DNA of 64,000 bases from Nocardia uniformis NBRC 13702 (GTDB lineage Bacteria > Actinomycetota > Actinomycetes > Mycobacteriales > Mycobacteriaceae). Below, piece by piece: positions 45,529-57,100 of this stretch. The notes under the pieces were generated by a model, which worked only from the letters and a program-made list of their open reading frames with translations, had not been told where the DNA came from and searched no databases. Location: assembly GCF_001613345.1 (NCBI RefSeq), contig NZ_BDCE01000034.1, forward strand, positions 1-64,000, in the 5' to 3' direction. Every line of letters starts with the position of its first letter. Position 1 is the first letter of the stretch. Position numbers and translations under genes: made by a program.

Positions 45529-46782
45529 TCACTTTCCGGTGACCGTGAGGTAGATGAGGGCGACGTTCAGGACCGAGATGATCGCCGCCACCAGCCAGGC
45601 CAGGCCGGTGGTGACGCGGTGATTGGCGTCGTCGCCCATGAGGGTGCGGTCGGCGGTGAAGCGGACCAGGGGAATCAGGGCGAACGGGATACCGAAGGAC
45701 AGCACCACCTGCGAGACGATCAGGGCGCGGGTGGGGTCGATGCCGAGGCCCAGAATGACAAGGGCGGGAATGATGGTCACCACGCGGCGCACCAGCAGTG
45801 GAATCTTGCGCTTCAGCAGGCCCTGCATAATCATCGCGCCCGCGTAGGCACCGACCGAGGTCGACGCCAGTCCGGAGGCGAGGAGCCCGATGGCGAGCAG
45901 CAGTGCGGCGCCGGGGCCGAGGACATCGCGGACCGCGCCGTGCGCGTCTTCGAGCGTCTCGATACCCTCGCGCCCGCGCAGCGTCTGAGCGGCCATGAGC
46001 AGCATGGCCATATTCACGGTGCCCGCGAGCACCATGGCCAGACCGACATCGATCTTGGTGATCTTCAGCAGCCGGACCCGAGCCGGGCCGGGCTCCGGCG
46101 AACCGTGCCGATCACGTGCCAGGCCGGAGTGCAGGTACACCGCGTGCGGCATAACGGTCGCGCCGATCATGGCGGCGGCCAGCAGCACGCTCCCGGAGCC
46201 CTCGAATCGCGGCATCAGACCACCCAGCGTGCCGGAGGCCGAGGGCGGCGAAATGAATACGCTGGCAAGGAATCCCACCGCGATCACGGCCAGCATGCCG
46301 ATGATGATGCGTTCGAACGGCCGCTGCCCGCGCCGGTTCTGCACGGCGAGCAGGACCAGCGATACGACACCGGTAATGACACCACCGACCAGCAGCGGCA
46401 GGTCGAAGAGCAGATTCAGCGCGATCGCGCCACCCACGACCTCGGCGAGATCGGTTGCCATGGCCACGGTTTCGGCCTGCGCCCAGTAGGAGAGCCGAAC
46501 CGAACGGCCGGCCTTGGACCGCACCGCCTCCGGCAGCGACATACCGGTCACCAAACCGAGTTTCGCCGAGAGGAACTGCACCAGCCCGGCCATCACATTG
46601 GCCATGACAATGACCCAGACGAGCAGATACCCGAACTGCGCACCCGCGCTGATATTCGAGGCCACATTGCCGGGATCGACATAGGCGATGGCGGCGACGA
46701 ACGCGGGCCCGAGCAGCAACGAGGCGGACCTGGCTCGCTGGACGGCGGAGCGCCGGGACTCGGCCAGTACGGTGGTGCTCAC
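45529..46782 (-). CDS. mntH: Nramp-family divalent metal transporter
   Basis: This 417-residue membrane protein imports Mn2+ or Fe2+ with protons. It has AYVDPGNVASNISAGAQFGY in the first helix (the DPGN metal-site motif), VIGATVMPHAVYLHSG in helix 6 (MPH motif) and 11 helices overall. The GTG start at 46782 has no ribosome-binding site and is only 6 bp from an AT-rich inverted repeat, so the message may be leaderless. A metal-dependent repressor at that repeat is likely. Confidence 0.9.
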   Translation of the reverse strand: MSTTVLAESRRSAVQRARSASLLLGPAFVAAIAYVDPGNVASNISAGAQFGYLLVWVIVMANVMAGLVQFLSAKLGLVTGMSLPEAVRSKAGRSVRLSYWAQAETVAMATDLAEVVGGAIALNLLFDLPLLVGGVITGVVSLVLLAVQNRRGQRPFERIIIGMLAVIAVGFLASVFISPPSASGTLGGLMPRFEGSGSVLLAAAMIGATVMPHAVYLHSGLARDRHGSPEPGPARVRLLKITKIDVGLAMVLAGTVNMAMLLMAAQTLRGREGIETLEDAHGAVRDVLGPGAALLLAIGLLASGLASTSVGAYAGAMIMQGLLKRKIPLLVRRVVTIIPALVILGLGIDPTRALIVSQVVLSFGIPFALIPLVRFTADRTLMGDDANHRVTTGLAWLVAAIISVLNVALIYLTVTGK

Positions 46783-46787
46783 AAACT

Positions 46788-46811
46788 AAAGTTTATGGTT
46801 CACCAAACTTT
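46788..46811. promoter_or_regulatory. Inverted repeat at the mntH promoter, possible metal-repressor site
   Basis: AAAGTTT and AAACTTT arms spaced 10 bp apart, AT-rich in a GC-rich genome and overlapping a TAAACT -10-like sequence 7 bp before the GTG. Position fits an MntR/DtxR-type operator; it does not match the IdeR boxes at the siderophore genes. Confidence 0.6.
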
Positions 46812-46871
46812 TTGTTGAGACCTACCCCATGAAAATGACGGTGCGAGGCGCGCGCCCCCTCGAACAGCAGA

Positions 46872-46902
46872 ACGCCCCGACCGCAGTCTGCGGTCGGGGC
46901 GT
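46872..46902 (-). terminator. Hairpin terminator after the esterase gene
   Basis: Fourteen-base perfect arms (ACGCCCCGACCGCA and complement) with a 3-base loop, 23 bp past the esterase stop. Confidence 0.85.
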
Positions 46903-46925
46903 GAATCTACTTGTCACCGAGGCTG

Positions 46926-48017
46926 TTACAGACCCAGTCCGCGCTCCAGTACCGGCCACGAGTTCATGAACTCGTCATTCCAGTAGCCCCACGAGTGGGT
47001 GCCGGACGGACGGAAGTTGTAGGTCGCCGGGATACCCAGCGAATCCAGCTTGTTCTTGAGGTTGGCGGTGCAGTAGTTGGTGCCCGCCTCGATGGCGCCA
47101 CCGATGATCAGCTGGTTGGCCAGGCCGTAGGCGCCGGGGAGGGCGTACGGGCCATTGAGCGTGTCGTACTGACCGGGTAGACCATTGCCGGAGGAGATGT
47201 AGAGCTCGGTGCCGCGCAGCTTCTCGGCATTCACGACCGGATCGTTTTCGATCCACGCCGGCGAGTCCGGCGGGCCGTACATATTCTCCATATTGCCGCC
47301 GCCCCAGACCTCGACCGTCAGGCGCATGAACTCACGGCCGACGGGATCGGCGAACTGGGCGCAGCCGGAGTACGCGGCGGCGGCCTTGTACAGGCCGGGC
47401 TTGCGCTCGGGCAGCTGCAGCACGGTGGTGCCGGAGGTGGAGATACCGGCGATGGCATTGATGCCATTGGTGCCGAGGGCGGCATCGATCAGCGGCGGCA
47501 GCTCTTCGGTGAAGAACGTCGTCCACCTATTGGTGCCGAGGCTCTCGTCGGCGGCTACCCAATCGGTGTAGTAGGACCACTTACCACCGATGGGCTGAAC
47601 GACATTGACGTTCTTATCGCCGAGGAAACCATTGACGATCTCGGTCTTCTTCACCCAGGACGCGTCGTCCTGTCCGCCGCCCGCGCCATTGAGCAGGTAC
47701 AGGGTCGGTCGCGGCTCGGAGGTATCGGCGGGCCGCTGGACATCGACCGGGAAGGTGGAGTCCATGGCGGCGGAGTAGACGTACAACCGGATATTGCGGT
47801 TGTCCTTCATCTCGGCCTTGGTGATCTTCGACCCGTCCGGTGCGACCGGATCGGCGAGCAATTTCTTGCTGTCGATAATGGGGTCAGCAGCGGCGCCTCC
47901 GACGCCGAGACCGGCGGTCAGACCGGTCAGAACCGCGGTTGCCGCAATAAGTGCCGCAGCGCGCGCACCACGGCGACGACCGGCGGCAGCCCCATTCCGG
48001 ACATGTCGTCGAATCAA
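46926..48017 (-). CDS. Secreted antigen-85-like esterase/mycolyltransferase
   Basis: This exported alpha/beta hydrolase resembles the antigen 85 group. A signal peptide (IRRHVRNGAAAGRRRGARAA, a hydrophobic core, then GGAAADP) precedes a 330-residue domain. The nucleophile region reads GISTSGTTVL and the C-terminal His region GTHSWGYWNDE, close to the antigen 85 THSWEYW. It may transfer mycolates or other acyl chains between envelope glycolipids, or hydrolyse esters. TTG 48017 with AAAGGTG upstream is chosen; a GTG at 48056 is in frame but has weaker spacing. It lies 135 bp after the giant NRPS on the same strand. Confidence 0.83.
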   Translation of the reverse strand: MIRRHVRNGAAAGRRRGARAAALIAATAVLTGLTAGLGVGGAAADPIIDSKKLLADPVAPDGSKITKAEMKDNRNIRLYVYSAAMDSTFPVDVQRPADTSEPRPTLYLLNGAGGGQDDASWVKKTEIVNGFLGDKNVNVVQPIGGKWSYYTDWVAADESLGTNRWTTFFTEELPPLIDAALGTNGINAIAGISTSGTTVLQLPERKPGLYKAAAAYSGCAQFADPVGREFMRLTVEVWGGGNMENMYGPPDSPAWIENDPVVNAEKLRGTELYISSGNGLPGQYDTLNGPYALPGAYGLANQLIIGGAIEAGTNYCTANLKNKLDSLGIPATYNFRPSGTHSWGYWNDEFMNSWPVLERGLGL

Positions 48018-48121
48018 TGTTTCACACCTTTGCTTCGTTCGAGTTCTGGCGACCAACCCAGCGGCCGAGAATCTCTCGACAGCCTCCTACTGTGGCCAGA
48101 GCACTTCGGACAGACCATACG

Positions 48122-48150
48122 GCCTATGCAGTCGCCACAACAGAGGTCAA
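48122..48150 (-). promoter_or_regulatory. Possible promoter for the esterase gene
   Basis: TTGACC, a 17-bp spacer and ATAGGC on the minus strand between the NRPS stop and the esterase start. The -10 is weak. Confidence 0.3.
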
Positions 48151-48152
48151 TG

Positions 48153-51100
48153 TTACGTATTCGATGCCCTACCGTGCTCGGCTAGTCCACCCAATGCCTG
48201 GACCCAACCTTCCACCAAACCCTTCACCTGATCGAGCTCCAACACGGCTCCGGCGTAATCGAACCGCGCGATGAATCCGTCCTGGGTGGTGTCGACGGTG
48301 ATGTCGAGATACAGATCGGTGGCCGCGGATTCGGGGTGTACCCGGGCGGGACGCAGATCCCGGTAGCGGAATCCGATCCGGCCCGCCGCACCCGCGAGTT
48401 CGGTACCCGACTCGCCGAGATACCGGAGCAGGCCGAAGCTCACCCCCTGTGACGGAACGGTCCGGCACAGGTCCCGGACGTGTTCGATCACAGTTCCGGC
48501 GATCCGGCCGCCACTGCGGATCTCGTCGAAATCCACCGGCTCCAGATTCAGCGGCAGCGGATAGCTGGTCGTGAACGCTCCCACGGCACGGTATCCGTCC
48601 GGGTCGCCGCAGATACGGCCATCGGCGGGCAGCCGGACCACGGCACCGAGCCGGTCCAGGGCCGCATCGGTCGACGCGAGGGCGAGCGCGAAGGCGGCGA
48701 GCAGTACCTCGTCGATGGTGGCGTGGTAGCGCCGAGCCACGGTATCGATCGCGCCCGCACCTTCGGCGGTAATGGTCACCGTGATCCGGCCGCGCCCGGC
48801 CGTCGGATCGATCTCGTCGGTGTGCGGCACCGCATCCAGGGCGCCGCGCCACCAGGGCAGGTCGGCGACGGTTTCCGGATCCAATGCCCGGCGCGCCAGA
48901 TCGCGGGCAATACCCGCGGGATGGGCGACCGGGGCGAGCCGGGTGGCATGACCACCGGACCAGGACGCGGTGAGTTCCTCGATAATCGTGCGCCACGAGG
49001 TGTCGTCGACGACCATGCCATTGGCAATGACCACCAGCGTGGCCGCGGCCTGTTCGGCGTCGTCGAGTTGGTGGTCGGCCTCCTCGGCATCGAGCAGTAC
49101 GAAGCGGATATTGCGGCCCTTATCCGGGTCGAGTTCCGCCGTGGCCGCGCGAATGGCGCTGTCGACCAGATCGCCGGAGGTCTCCCCCGCCCAGTCGAAA
49201 CGCCACACCACCGCATCGTCCGGATCGCCGTCCGGGAATTCGAAGGTGGCCGTCTCGCCGTCGCGACGCAGTCGGGCGCGCAGACCCGGATGCCGTTCGA
49301 AGAGGGTTTCGACCGAGCGCTGCACCCGAGCGGGTGGGCAGTCGGCGGCGATATCGAGGGTGATCACCCGAACGGCCAGGCCGGACGGATCGGCGGCGAG
49401 GACATTCACCGCGCCGGGGGGCAGCGGGGATGCCGACTCGATCGCAGCAGCACCGGATTCGGTCGCACCGGCACCGGAATCGTCCGGCTGGTCCGGCGTT
49501 TCCAGTAGGTCGGCGACGCGCGGGCCGATGGCGGCCAGGGCCTCGTCGCCGGTCATCTGCTCGTGCGGGACGGCGACCGGGTGGTCGACGATCGCACCGG
49601 AGACGTACGGCTGCCAATCGTGGGCCGACCACTGCCGCATGGCCTCGGACCGGTCGACGGTGGCGGTGAAGAACTGCAGGTTGCCCCGGAACACCTCGGT
49701 GGGTGTCTCATCCGCCAATTCCACACTGCGCATGGCGGTTCCGTAGATCCGGCGCAGTCGCTCCGGTGTCATGGCGGCCAGGTCCTGCGAGATCGACGCG
49801 TACAGGGCGGCCAGTGCGGCGTCGCCGAGTTCCTTCAGATTGTCGGTATCGGGCAGATCTTCGATATCGACACCCAGACTGGTGAAGGTCTCCCGAATGG
49901 CGGACTTGAAATCTGTGTCGTCCACCCGCGGGTAGCCGTCGAGTATGGCCAGCAGGTCGACGCGCTGGCCCTGTGCCTGCAGGCGGGTGCCCACGGCGTG
50001 CGCCAGCTTGCCGCCGAGCGACCAGCCGAGCAGGCGGTAGGGGCCTTCCGGCTGCGCCCGGCGGATTTCGGCGACATAGCGATTCGCGATATCGGCCAGG
50101 GAGTCCGGCGCGTAGTCGTCCTCGGTCAGGGCCGGGGTCTGGATGCCCAGGATGGGCTGTTCGGCGGGCAGGTAGCGGGTGAATCCCGAATAGCACCAGG
50201 ACAATCCGCCGAGCGGGTGGATGACGAACAGCGGTGGCCGCGCGTCCGCCGCGTCGATCGACGGATCGGGGGCCCGCAGCGGCAACAGCACGCCCAGTGC
50301 GGCGGCCACGGCGGCCTCGGCATCCTGCTCCGATTCCAGCAGTACGCCGATCTGGCGGGCCAGCCCGGAGACGGTGGCGTCACCGAAGAAGGTGGCGACC
50401 GCGAGCCGTGCGCCGGTGAGCGCCTGCAACTTGCCGACCACCTGCATGGCCAGCAGCGAATTGCCACCGAGCGCGAAGAAGTCGTCGTCGGCGCCCGCCT
50501 GCTCCACACCGAGTACCTCGGTGAAGGCGGCGGCGACCGCTTCCTCCAGCGGGGTCGACGGTGCCCGGTATTCGCGTTGTGCCAGTACCGGTTCCGGCAG
50601 TGCGTTGCGGTCGAGTTTGCCGACCGGGGTCAGCGGGACCTCGTCGAGCACCACGATGGCCGCGGGCACCATATGCGGCGGCAGGGTGTGCGCCGCGAAA
50701 TCGGTGAGTGCGTCCGGGTTCACGGCCCGGCCGGGCTTGCCCAGCACGTAGGACACCAGCATGGTGACGCCGGCCGGGTTCTTGCGGCCCAGCGTGATGG
50801 CGAAGTCCACATCCTCGTGGCTCGTCAGCACCGCGTCGATCTCACCGAGTTCGATGCGGAAGCCGCGAATCTTGACCTGGAAGTCGGTGCGGCCCACGTA
50901 GTCCAGTTCCCACGGCACCGACGGGTGCGCGCGATTGCCGGACCGGTCCTGCGGTTCGGCGTACCAGCGCACCACGTCACCGGTGCGGTACATGCGTGAA
51001 CCCGGTGCGCCCCAGGGATTCGCGACGAAGCGTTCGGCCGTCAGTCCGGAGCGGTTGCGGTAACCGCGCGCCAGCGCGCCGCCGGCCAGGTACAGCTCAC

Positions 51101-54100
51101 CCGCGACACCCGGCGGCACCGGGTGCAGGCGCGCGTCGAGCACCAGGGCAGACATGCCGTGTACCGGTGTGCCGATGGTGATGTGGCGACCCGGCGTCAG
51201 CTGTGCGTACGAGGAGATAATGGTGGTCTCGGTGGGTCCGTACGCATTGTGGTAGACCCGGCCCGGCTGCCATTTGGCCAGCAGTTCCGGTGTGGTGACA
51301 TCGCCACCGATGGAGATCATTTCGAGCTGATCCAGATCGGCCGGATCCATGGTGCCGAGCACGGCCGGGGTGATGATGGCGTGCGTAACCTGTTCGGCCC
51401 GCATGAGTTCGGCCAGTTCGGCACCGCCCATGATCTCCGCGGGCACGATCACCAGGGCCGCGCCGGTGTAGAAGGCGCACACCCATTCCAGCACCGACGG
51501 GTCGAAGCTGGGTGAGCAGATGTGCAGCATCCGGTGATCGGGTCGCAGGTCGTAACGCGAGGTGGCGTAGTCGGCGAGCCCACCGACACCGGCGTGGGTG
51601 ACCACGACGCCCTTGGGCTTTCCGGTGGAGCCCGAGGTATAGATCATGTACGCCGGATGCCGCATACGCAGCGGCGCACGACGATCCGCGTCGGTCACCG
51701 GATCGCTGGACTTGGCGCCCACCAATTGATCGGTGGCCGGATCGTCCATGACGAGCCAATCCAGCTCGGCGGGCAGGGTATCGGCGAAGGCGTTCGAGGT
51801 GAGGCCCAGGACCGCGCCGGAATCGGTGACCATATGACGGACCCGGTCCTCCGGGTAGGTCGGGTCGATGGGCACGTGCGCGCCACCGGCCTTGGCAATG
51901 GCCAGAATGGCCATGACCATGCCGAGTGAACGCGGGAAGGCCACGGCGACCAGCTTTTCCGGTCCGACGCCACGGTCGATGAGCACCCGCGCCAGGCGCG
52001 ACGAGTAGTCGTCGAGGCTGCCGTAGGAGATGGCGCTGCCGCGCCAGCGCACGGCGACCCGGTCGCGGCCGAACCGCAGGCCCGCGGTGAGCAGATCGGG
52101 CAGGAGCCCGGTGGCCATGATGTCATCGCCGTGCACATGGGTGAGCAGGTCGTATTCGGTCCGGTCGAGCAGCGGCAGATCACCGACCGGAAGTTCGCGG
52201 CGAGCGGTGATCTCTTCGAGCAGGGCGGTGAACCGCTGGGCGAATACCTCGACGGTGGCCTCGTCGAAAAGGTCACGAGCGTAGGTGAATACGGCGTACA
52301 TGCCGGCATCGCCGGTCTCGCGGAGGGCGAGCGCCAGATCGAATTGCGATGTCTCGGCGCCGGATTCGAGCGGGCTGATGCGCAGGCCGGGCAGTTCGAA
52401 ACTGCTGTCCTGCAGGTTCTGGAAGGCCAGCATGACCTGGAACAGCGGATTGCGCGCGGTGGAGCGTTCCGGATTGAGTACCTCGACGAGGCGCTCGAAG
52501 GGAATATCGGCGTGCGCGAACGCCTGCAGGTCGGTGTCCTTGACCGCCGCGAGGAGTTCGTCGAAGGTCAGCTCGCCCGGAACCCGGGTGCGCAGCACCA
52601 GGGTATTGACGAACATGCCGATCACATCGTCGAGTTCGGCCTCGCCACGGCCCGCGATGGGGGTGCCGATGGCGATATCGCCGGTGCCGGACAGCCGCGC
52701 CAGGAAGATCGCGAGGGCGGTGTGCACGACCATGAACATGGTGGCGCCCTGCTCGCGAGCAATGGTTTGCAGGCCCTGCTGGATTTCGGCGCTGATCGGG
52801 AAGGTGACGGTGCCACCGCGCAGGGATGCCACCGGCGGGCGCGGGCGATCGGCCGGCAGGTTCAGCTCATCCGGCAGGTCGGCCAGGGCGGTGCGCCAGT
52901 AGTCGGTCTGGGCGGACAGCAGGCTGTCCGGATCGTCCTCGGCACCGAGCACCTCGCGCTGCCAGAGCGTGTAATCCGCGTACTGCACAGGCAGCGGAGC
53001 CCAGGCCGGGGCATCACCATTGGCGCGGGACGCGTACGCCACCATGACATCTCGGGTCAGCGGGCCCATGGACCAGCCGTCGGCGCTGATGTGGTGGGCG
53101 ACGAAGACGAGCACATGCTCGATGTCCTCGGCGTCGACGCGGAACAGGTTTGCCCGCAGTGGCACCTCGGAGGTCACATCGAATCCCGATGCGGCCACCT
53201 CGGTAATGCGGTCGCGCAGTTCGGCTCCGCCGACCCGGATCGGGGTGAGATCCGGAATCGCCTGCGCCGCAGGCAGGATCACCTGCTGGGCGGCGCCGCC
53301 GACCTGCGGGTAGATGGTGCGCAGGGTTTCGTGGCGGCCGATCACGTCCGCGACCGCCTGTTGCAGTGCGGCGGTATCCAGTTCGCCGGTGAGGCGGACG
53401 GCGACCGGGATGTTGTAGGCCGCCGAAGTGGTGTCGAACTGGTTCAGGAACCACATGCGCTGCTGGGCCAGCGACAGCGGAACGAATTCCGGTCGCGGTC
53501 CGGCGGTGAGAGCCTTGCGGCCCGCGCCCGCGTGCTTTTCGACGCGGGCGGCCAAGCCCGCCACGGTGGTGGATTCGAACAGGGCGCGTACGGGGACGCG
53601 AGTGTCGAGGGCGGCACCGATACGGGCCGCTACCTGAGTGGCGAGCAGTGAGTTGCCGCCGAGGGCGAAGAAATCGTCATCCGCGCCCACCTGCTCGGCA
53701 CCGAGCACGTCGGCGAAGACACCCGCCACGATCTCTTCGATGGGGGTGGAGGGTGCGCGGAACGCGGTGGACTCGAATTCCGGTTCCGGCAAGGCCTTTC
53801 GATCGAGTTTGCCGTTGACGTTCAACGGCAGGGCGTCGAGGACCACGAAGGCCGACGGCACCATGTAGGACGGCAAGGCCGCCGACAAGGTCGACTTCAC
53901 CGCAGCCACGTCTACGGCCGAAGCAAAACCTTCCGTCATTCCGGCGTGCTTTTGGCCGGAATCCACCGCTGTCAGGACCGGTGCCTCGGAATGTGGATCC
54001 CGGACAAAAGCATGCCGGGATGACGAGAGGGACTCAGACGTGGAGGACGAGGACGACTCGGTGGGCACCAGGTACGCCACCAGACGGTCGCCCGTGCGCT

Positions 54101-57100
54101 GATCGGACTTCGCGATGACCGCGGTCTGCGCGATCTCCGGCAACGCCAACAGCGCCGCTTCGATCTCGCCGAGTTCGATACGGAAACCACGGATTTTGAC
54201 CTGGAAGTCGGTGCGGCCCCGGTATTCCAGCTCGCCGTTGGTACTCCAGGCGACGAGATCACCCGTGCGGTACATGCGGGAGCCATCGGTGCCGAACGGG
54301 TTCGCGACGAAGCGGTCGGCGGTGAGGTCGGGACGATCGAAGTAGCCGCGCGCCAATTGCGCACCGGCCAGGTACAACTCGCCGGACACACCCGTCGGGA
54401 CCGGTCGCAGGCGCGAATCCAGGACGTAGACCTGGCTATTGGACTCCGGCACGCCGATGGAGACCGAACCCTGATCGGCGTCGGTGACCCGGTGCGTGGT
54501 GATGGACACCGCCGCCTCGGTCGGGCCGTACAGGTTGAACAGCGTGGCGGCCGGGTTGGCGGTGCGGAAACGCTGGGCGACGCTCGCGGGCAGCGCCTCA
54601 CCGATGGCGAGGACGCGGCGCAGCGAATGAGCGAGGGCCCCACCGGATTCGGTGAGCAGCGCATCGAGCATCGACGGGACGGCGTGCAAGGTGGTGACCT
54701 GCGCACGGGCCATGAGCTCGTTCAGGTACGCCGGATCGCGATGGCCATCGGGCGCGGCAATGACCAGGCGGCCACCGGAGACGGCGGCCGACCAGAACTC
54801 CCACACCGAGAGATCGAAGGTCGCGGCGGTCTTGAGCAGCACGACGTTATCGGCACCGAGCTCGAACTCCGCTGTCTTCCACTGCAACTGGTTGGCGATC
54901 GCGGCGTGCGGCAGCGCCACACCCTTGGGCCGACCGGTCGAACCGGAGGTGAAGATGACATACGCCGTATGGGCCGGATGCAGCGGGGTAATGCGCTCGG
55001 CATCGGAAACCGGATGGGCGTCAACCCAGTTCAGGTCGAGTTCGTCGATGCGCACCAGCGGTGCGGCACCGGAGGTGAACCCGGCTTCGGCGTTGGTCAG
55101 CACACAGATCGGTGCCGCGGTCTCGAGAATGTAGTCCGTACGCTCGGCGGCCTGATCCGGGTCGACCGGTACATACGCGCCACCCGCCACGGCGACCGCG
55201 TACATACCCACCACGAGGTCGACGGACCGCCGCAGTGCCAACGCGACCCGGTCCTCCGGACCCACGCCCAGGGAGATCAGGTATCGGGCCAGGCGATTCA
55301 CCCGTTGACCGAGTTCGGCGTAGCTCAGTACCTCGCCGTCCGGACCGACCAGGGCGGTGGCGGCCGGATCGGCCGCCACGCTCGCATCCAGCAGCGAGGC
55401 CAGCGTCGCGGCGGAGAAGTGCCGCGCGGTGTCATTGCGTGCTTCGAGCAATTCGGCGCGTTCATCGGCGGTGAGCAGCTCGATATCGCCCACCCGCACC
55501 GAGGCGTCCGCCACAACGGCCGCGAGCAGGCGGGTCAGCCGCCGTACGAAGGTGGCGACGGTCTCGGCATCGAACAGATCGCTGGCGTAGGTGATGAAAC
55601 CACCGATACCCGCCGGAGCACCGGATTCGTCGTAACCGTCGGACACGATGAGGTGCAGATCGAACTGCGATACATCGATATCGGTGTCCACACCGGCAAT
55701 GGTGAGGTTGGGCAGTTCCAGGGCGGACCGGGCCATATTCTGGAAGGACAGGCCGACCTGGAATATCGGATGGTGTGCGGTGGTGCGGGGCGGGTTCAGC
55801 ACCTCGACCAGCCGCTCGAACGGAATATCGGCGTGCGAGAACGCCTGCAGGTCGATTTCACGCTGCCGGGCCAGGACATCGGCGAAGGTATCGCCGCCGT
55901 CCAGACGGGTGCGGAAGACGACGGTATTGACGAACATGCCGATGAGGTCGTCGAGTTCGCGTTCACCGCGTCCGGCGACGGGCGTGCCGATGGCGATATC
56001 GCCGGAGCCGGACAGGCGCGCCAGCAGCGCCGCGAAGGCGGTGTGCACCACCATGAACATGGTGGCGTTGTGCTCGCGAGCGAGCTGCACCAGTCCGGCG
56101 TGGGTGGCGGCGTCGATGGCCACCTCGACACGGGCGCCGGCCATCGAGGCGACCGCGGGGCGCGGTCGGTCGGTGGGCAGCTCGAGCAGATCGGGCAGGT
56201 CGGCCAGGGCCTGACGCCAGTAGTCGATCTGCTGGGCGGCAACCGATTCCGGATCGTGCTCGTCGCCGAGCACCGCGCGCTGCCAGAGCGCGTAGTCGGC
56301 GTACTGCACCGACAGCGGCTGCCAGCCGGGCTCGGCGCCGGCGGTGCGGGCGGCGTACGCGGTCATGATGTCGCGCACCAGCGGACCCATGGAGGAGGCG
56401 TCGGCGGCGATATGGTGCGCCACCACCGCCAGGACGTATTCGCGGCGGGAACCGGGCGCGAGATCGGCGATCTCCAACAGCCGCACCCGGATCGGCACCT
56501 CGCGGGTGACGTCGAACGGCGTGGTCGCGAGTGCGTGGACCGCCGCGGTCGCCGCATCCGCACTGACCCGAATGGGTTCCAGTCGCACGGCGGCCGCTTC
56601 CGCTCCGGCGGGCAATACCAATTGCACGGCACCGTCGGCGGTTTCGGGGTACACGGTGCGCAGCACCTCGTGCCGGGTCACCACATCGTCGAACGCCCGG
56701 CTCAGCGCCTCGGTGTCGAGACTGCCCGAAAGCCGCAGGGCGAATGGCAGATTGTAGGCGGCGGAGCCCGCCGATGCGGTGCCGTCGCCCAGATCCTCGA
56801 AGCGGTTGAGGAACCACATTCGCTGCTGCGCCAGCGACAGCGGCAACTGCTCCGGCCGCGCGATACTGCCGAGTTCGTGGGTACGGCCCTGGCGGGTACG
56901 GGATTCGACGGCCGAGGCCAGCGCCGCCACGGTGGGCGTCTCGAAGAGGGTGCGCACCGGCACCCGGTCACCGATGGCCACCCCGAGCCGCGCCACCACC
57001 TGGGTGGCGACCAGCGAATTACCGCCGAGGGCGAAGAAGTCGTCGTCCGCACCGACCCGGTCGATACCGAGTACCTCGGCGAAGACCCCGGCGATAATCT

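Noticed and set aside
45364..46818. Plus-strand frame opposite mntH
   Set aside because: The Nramp protein on the minus strand explains the sequence; the opposite frame has no family features.
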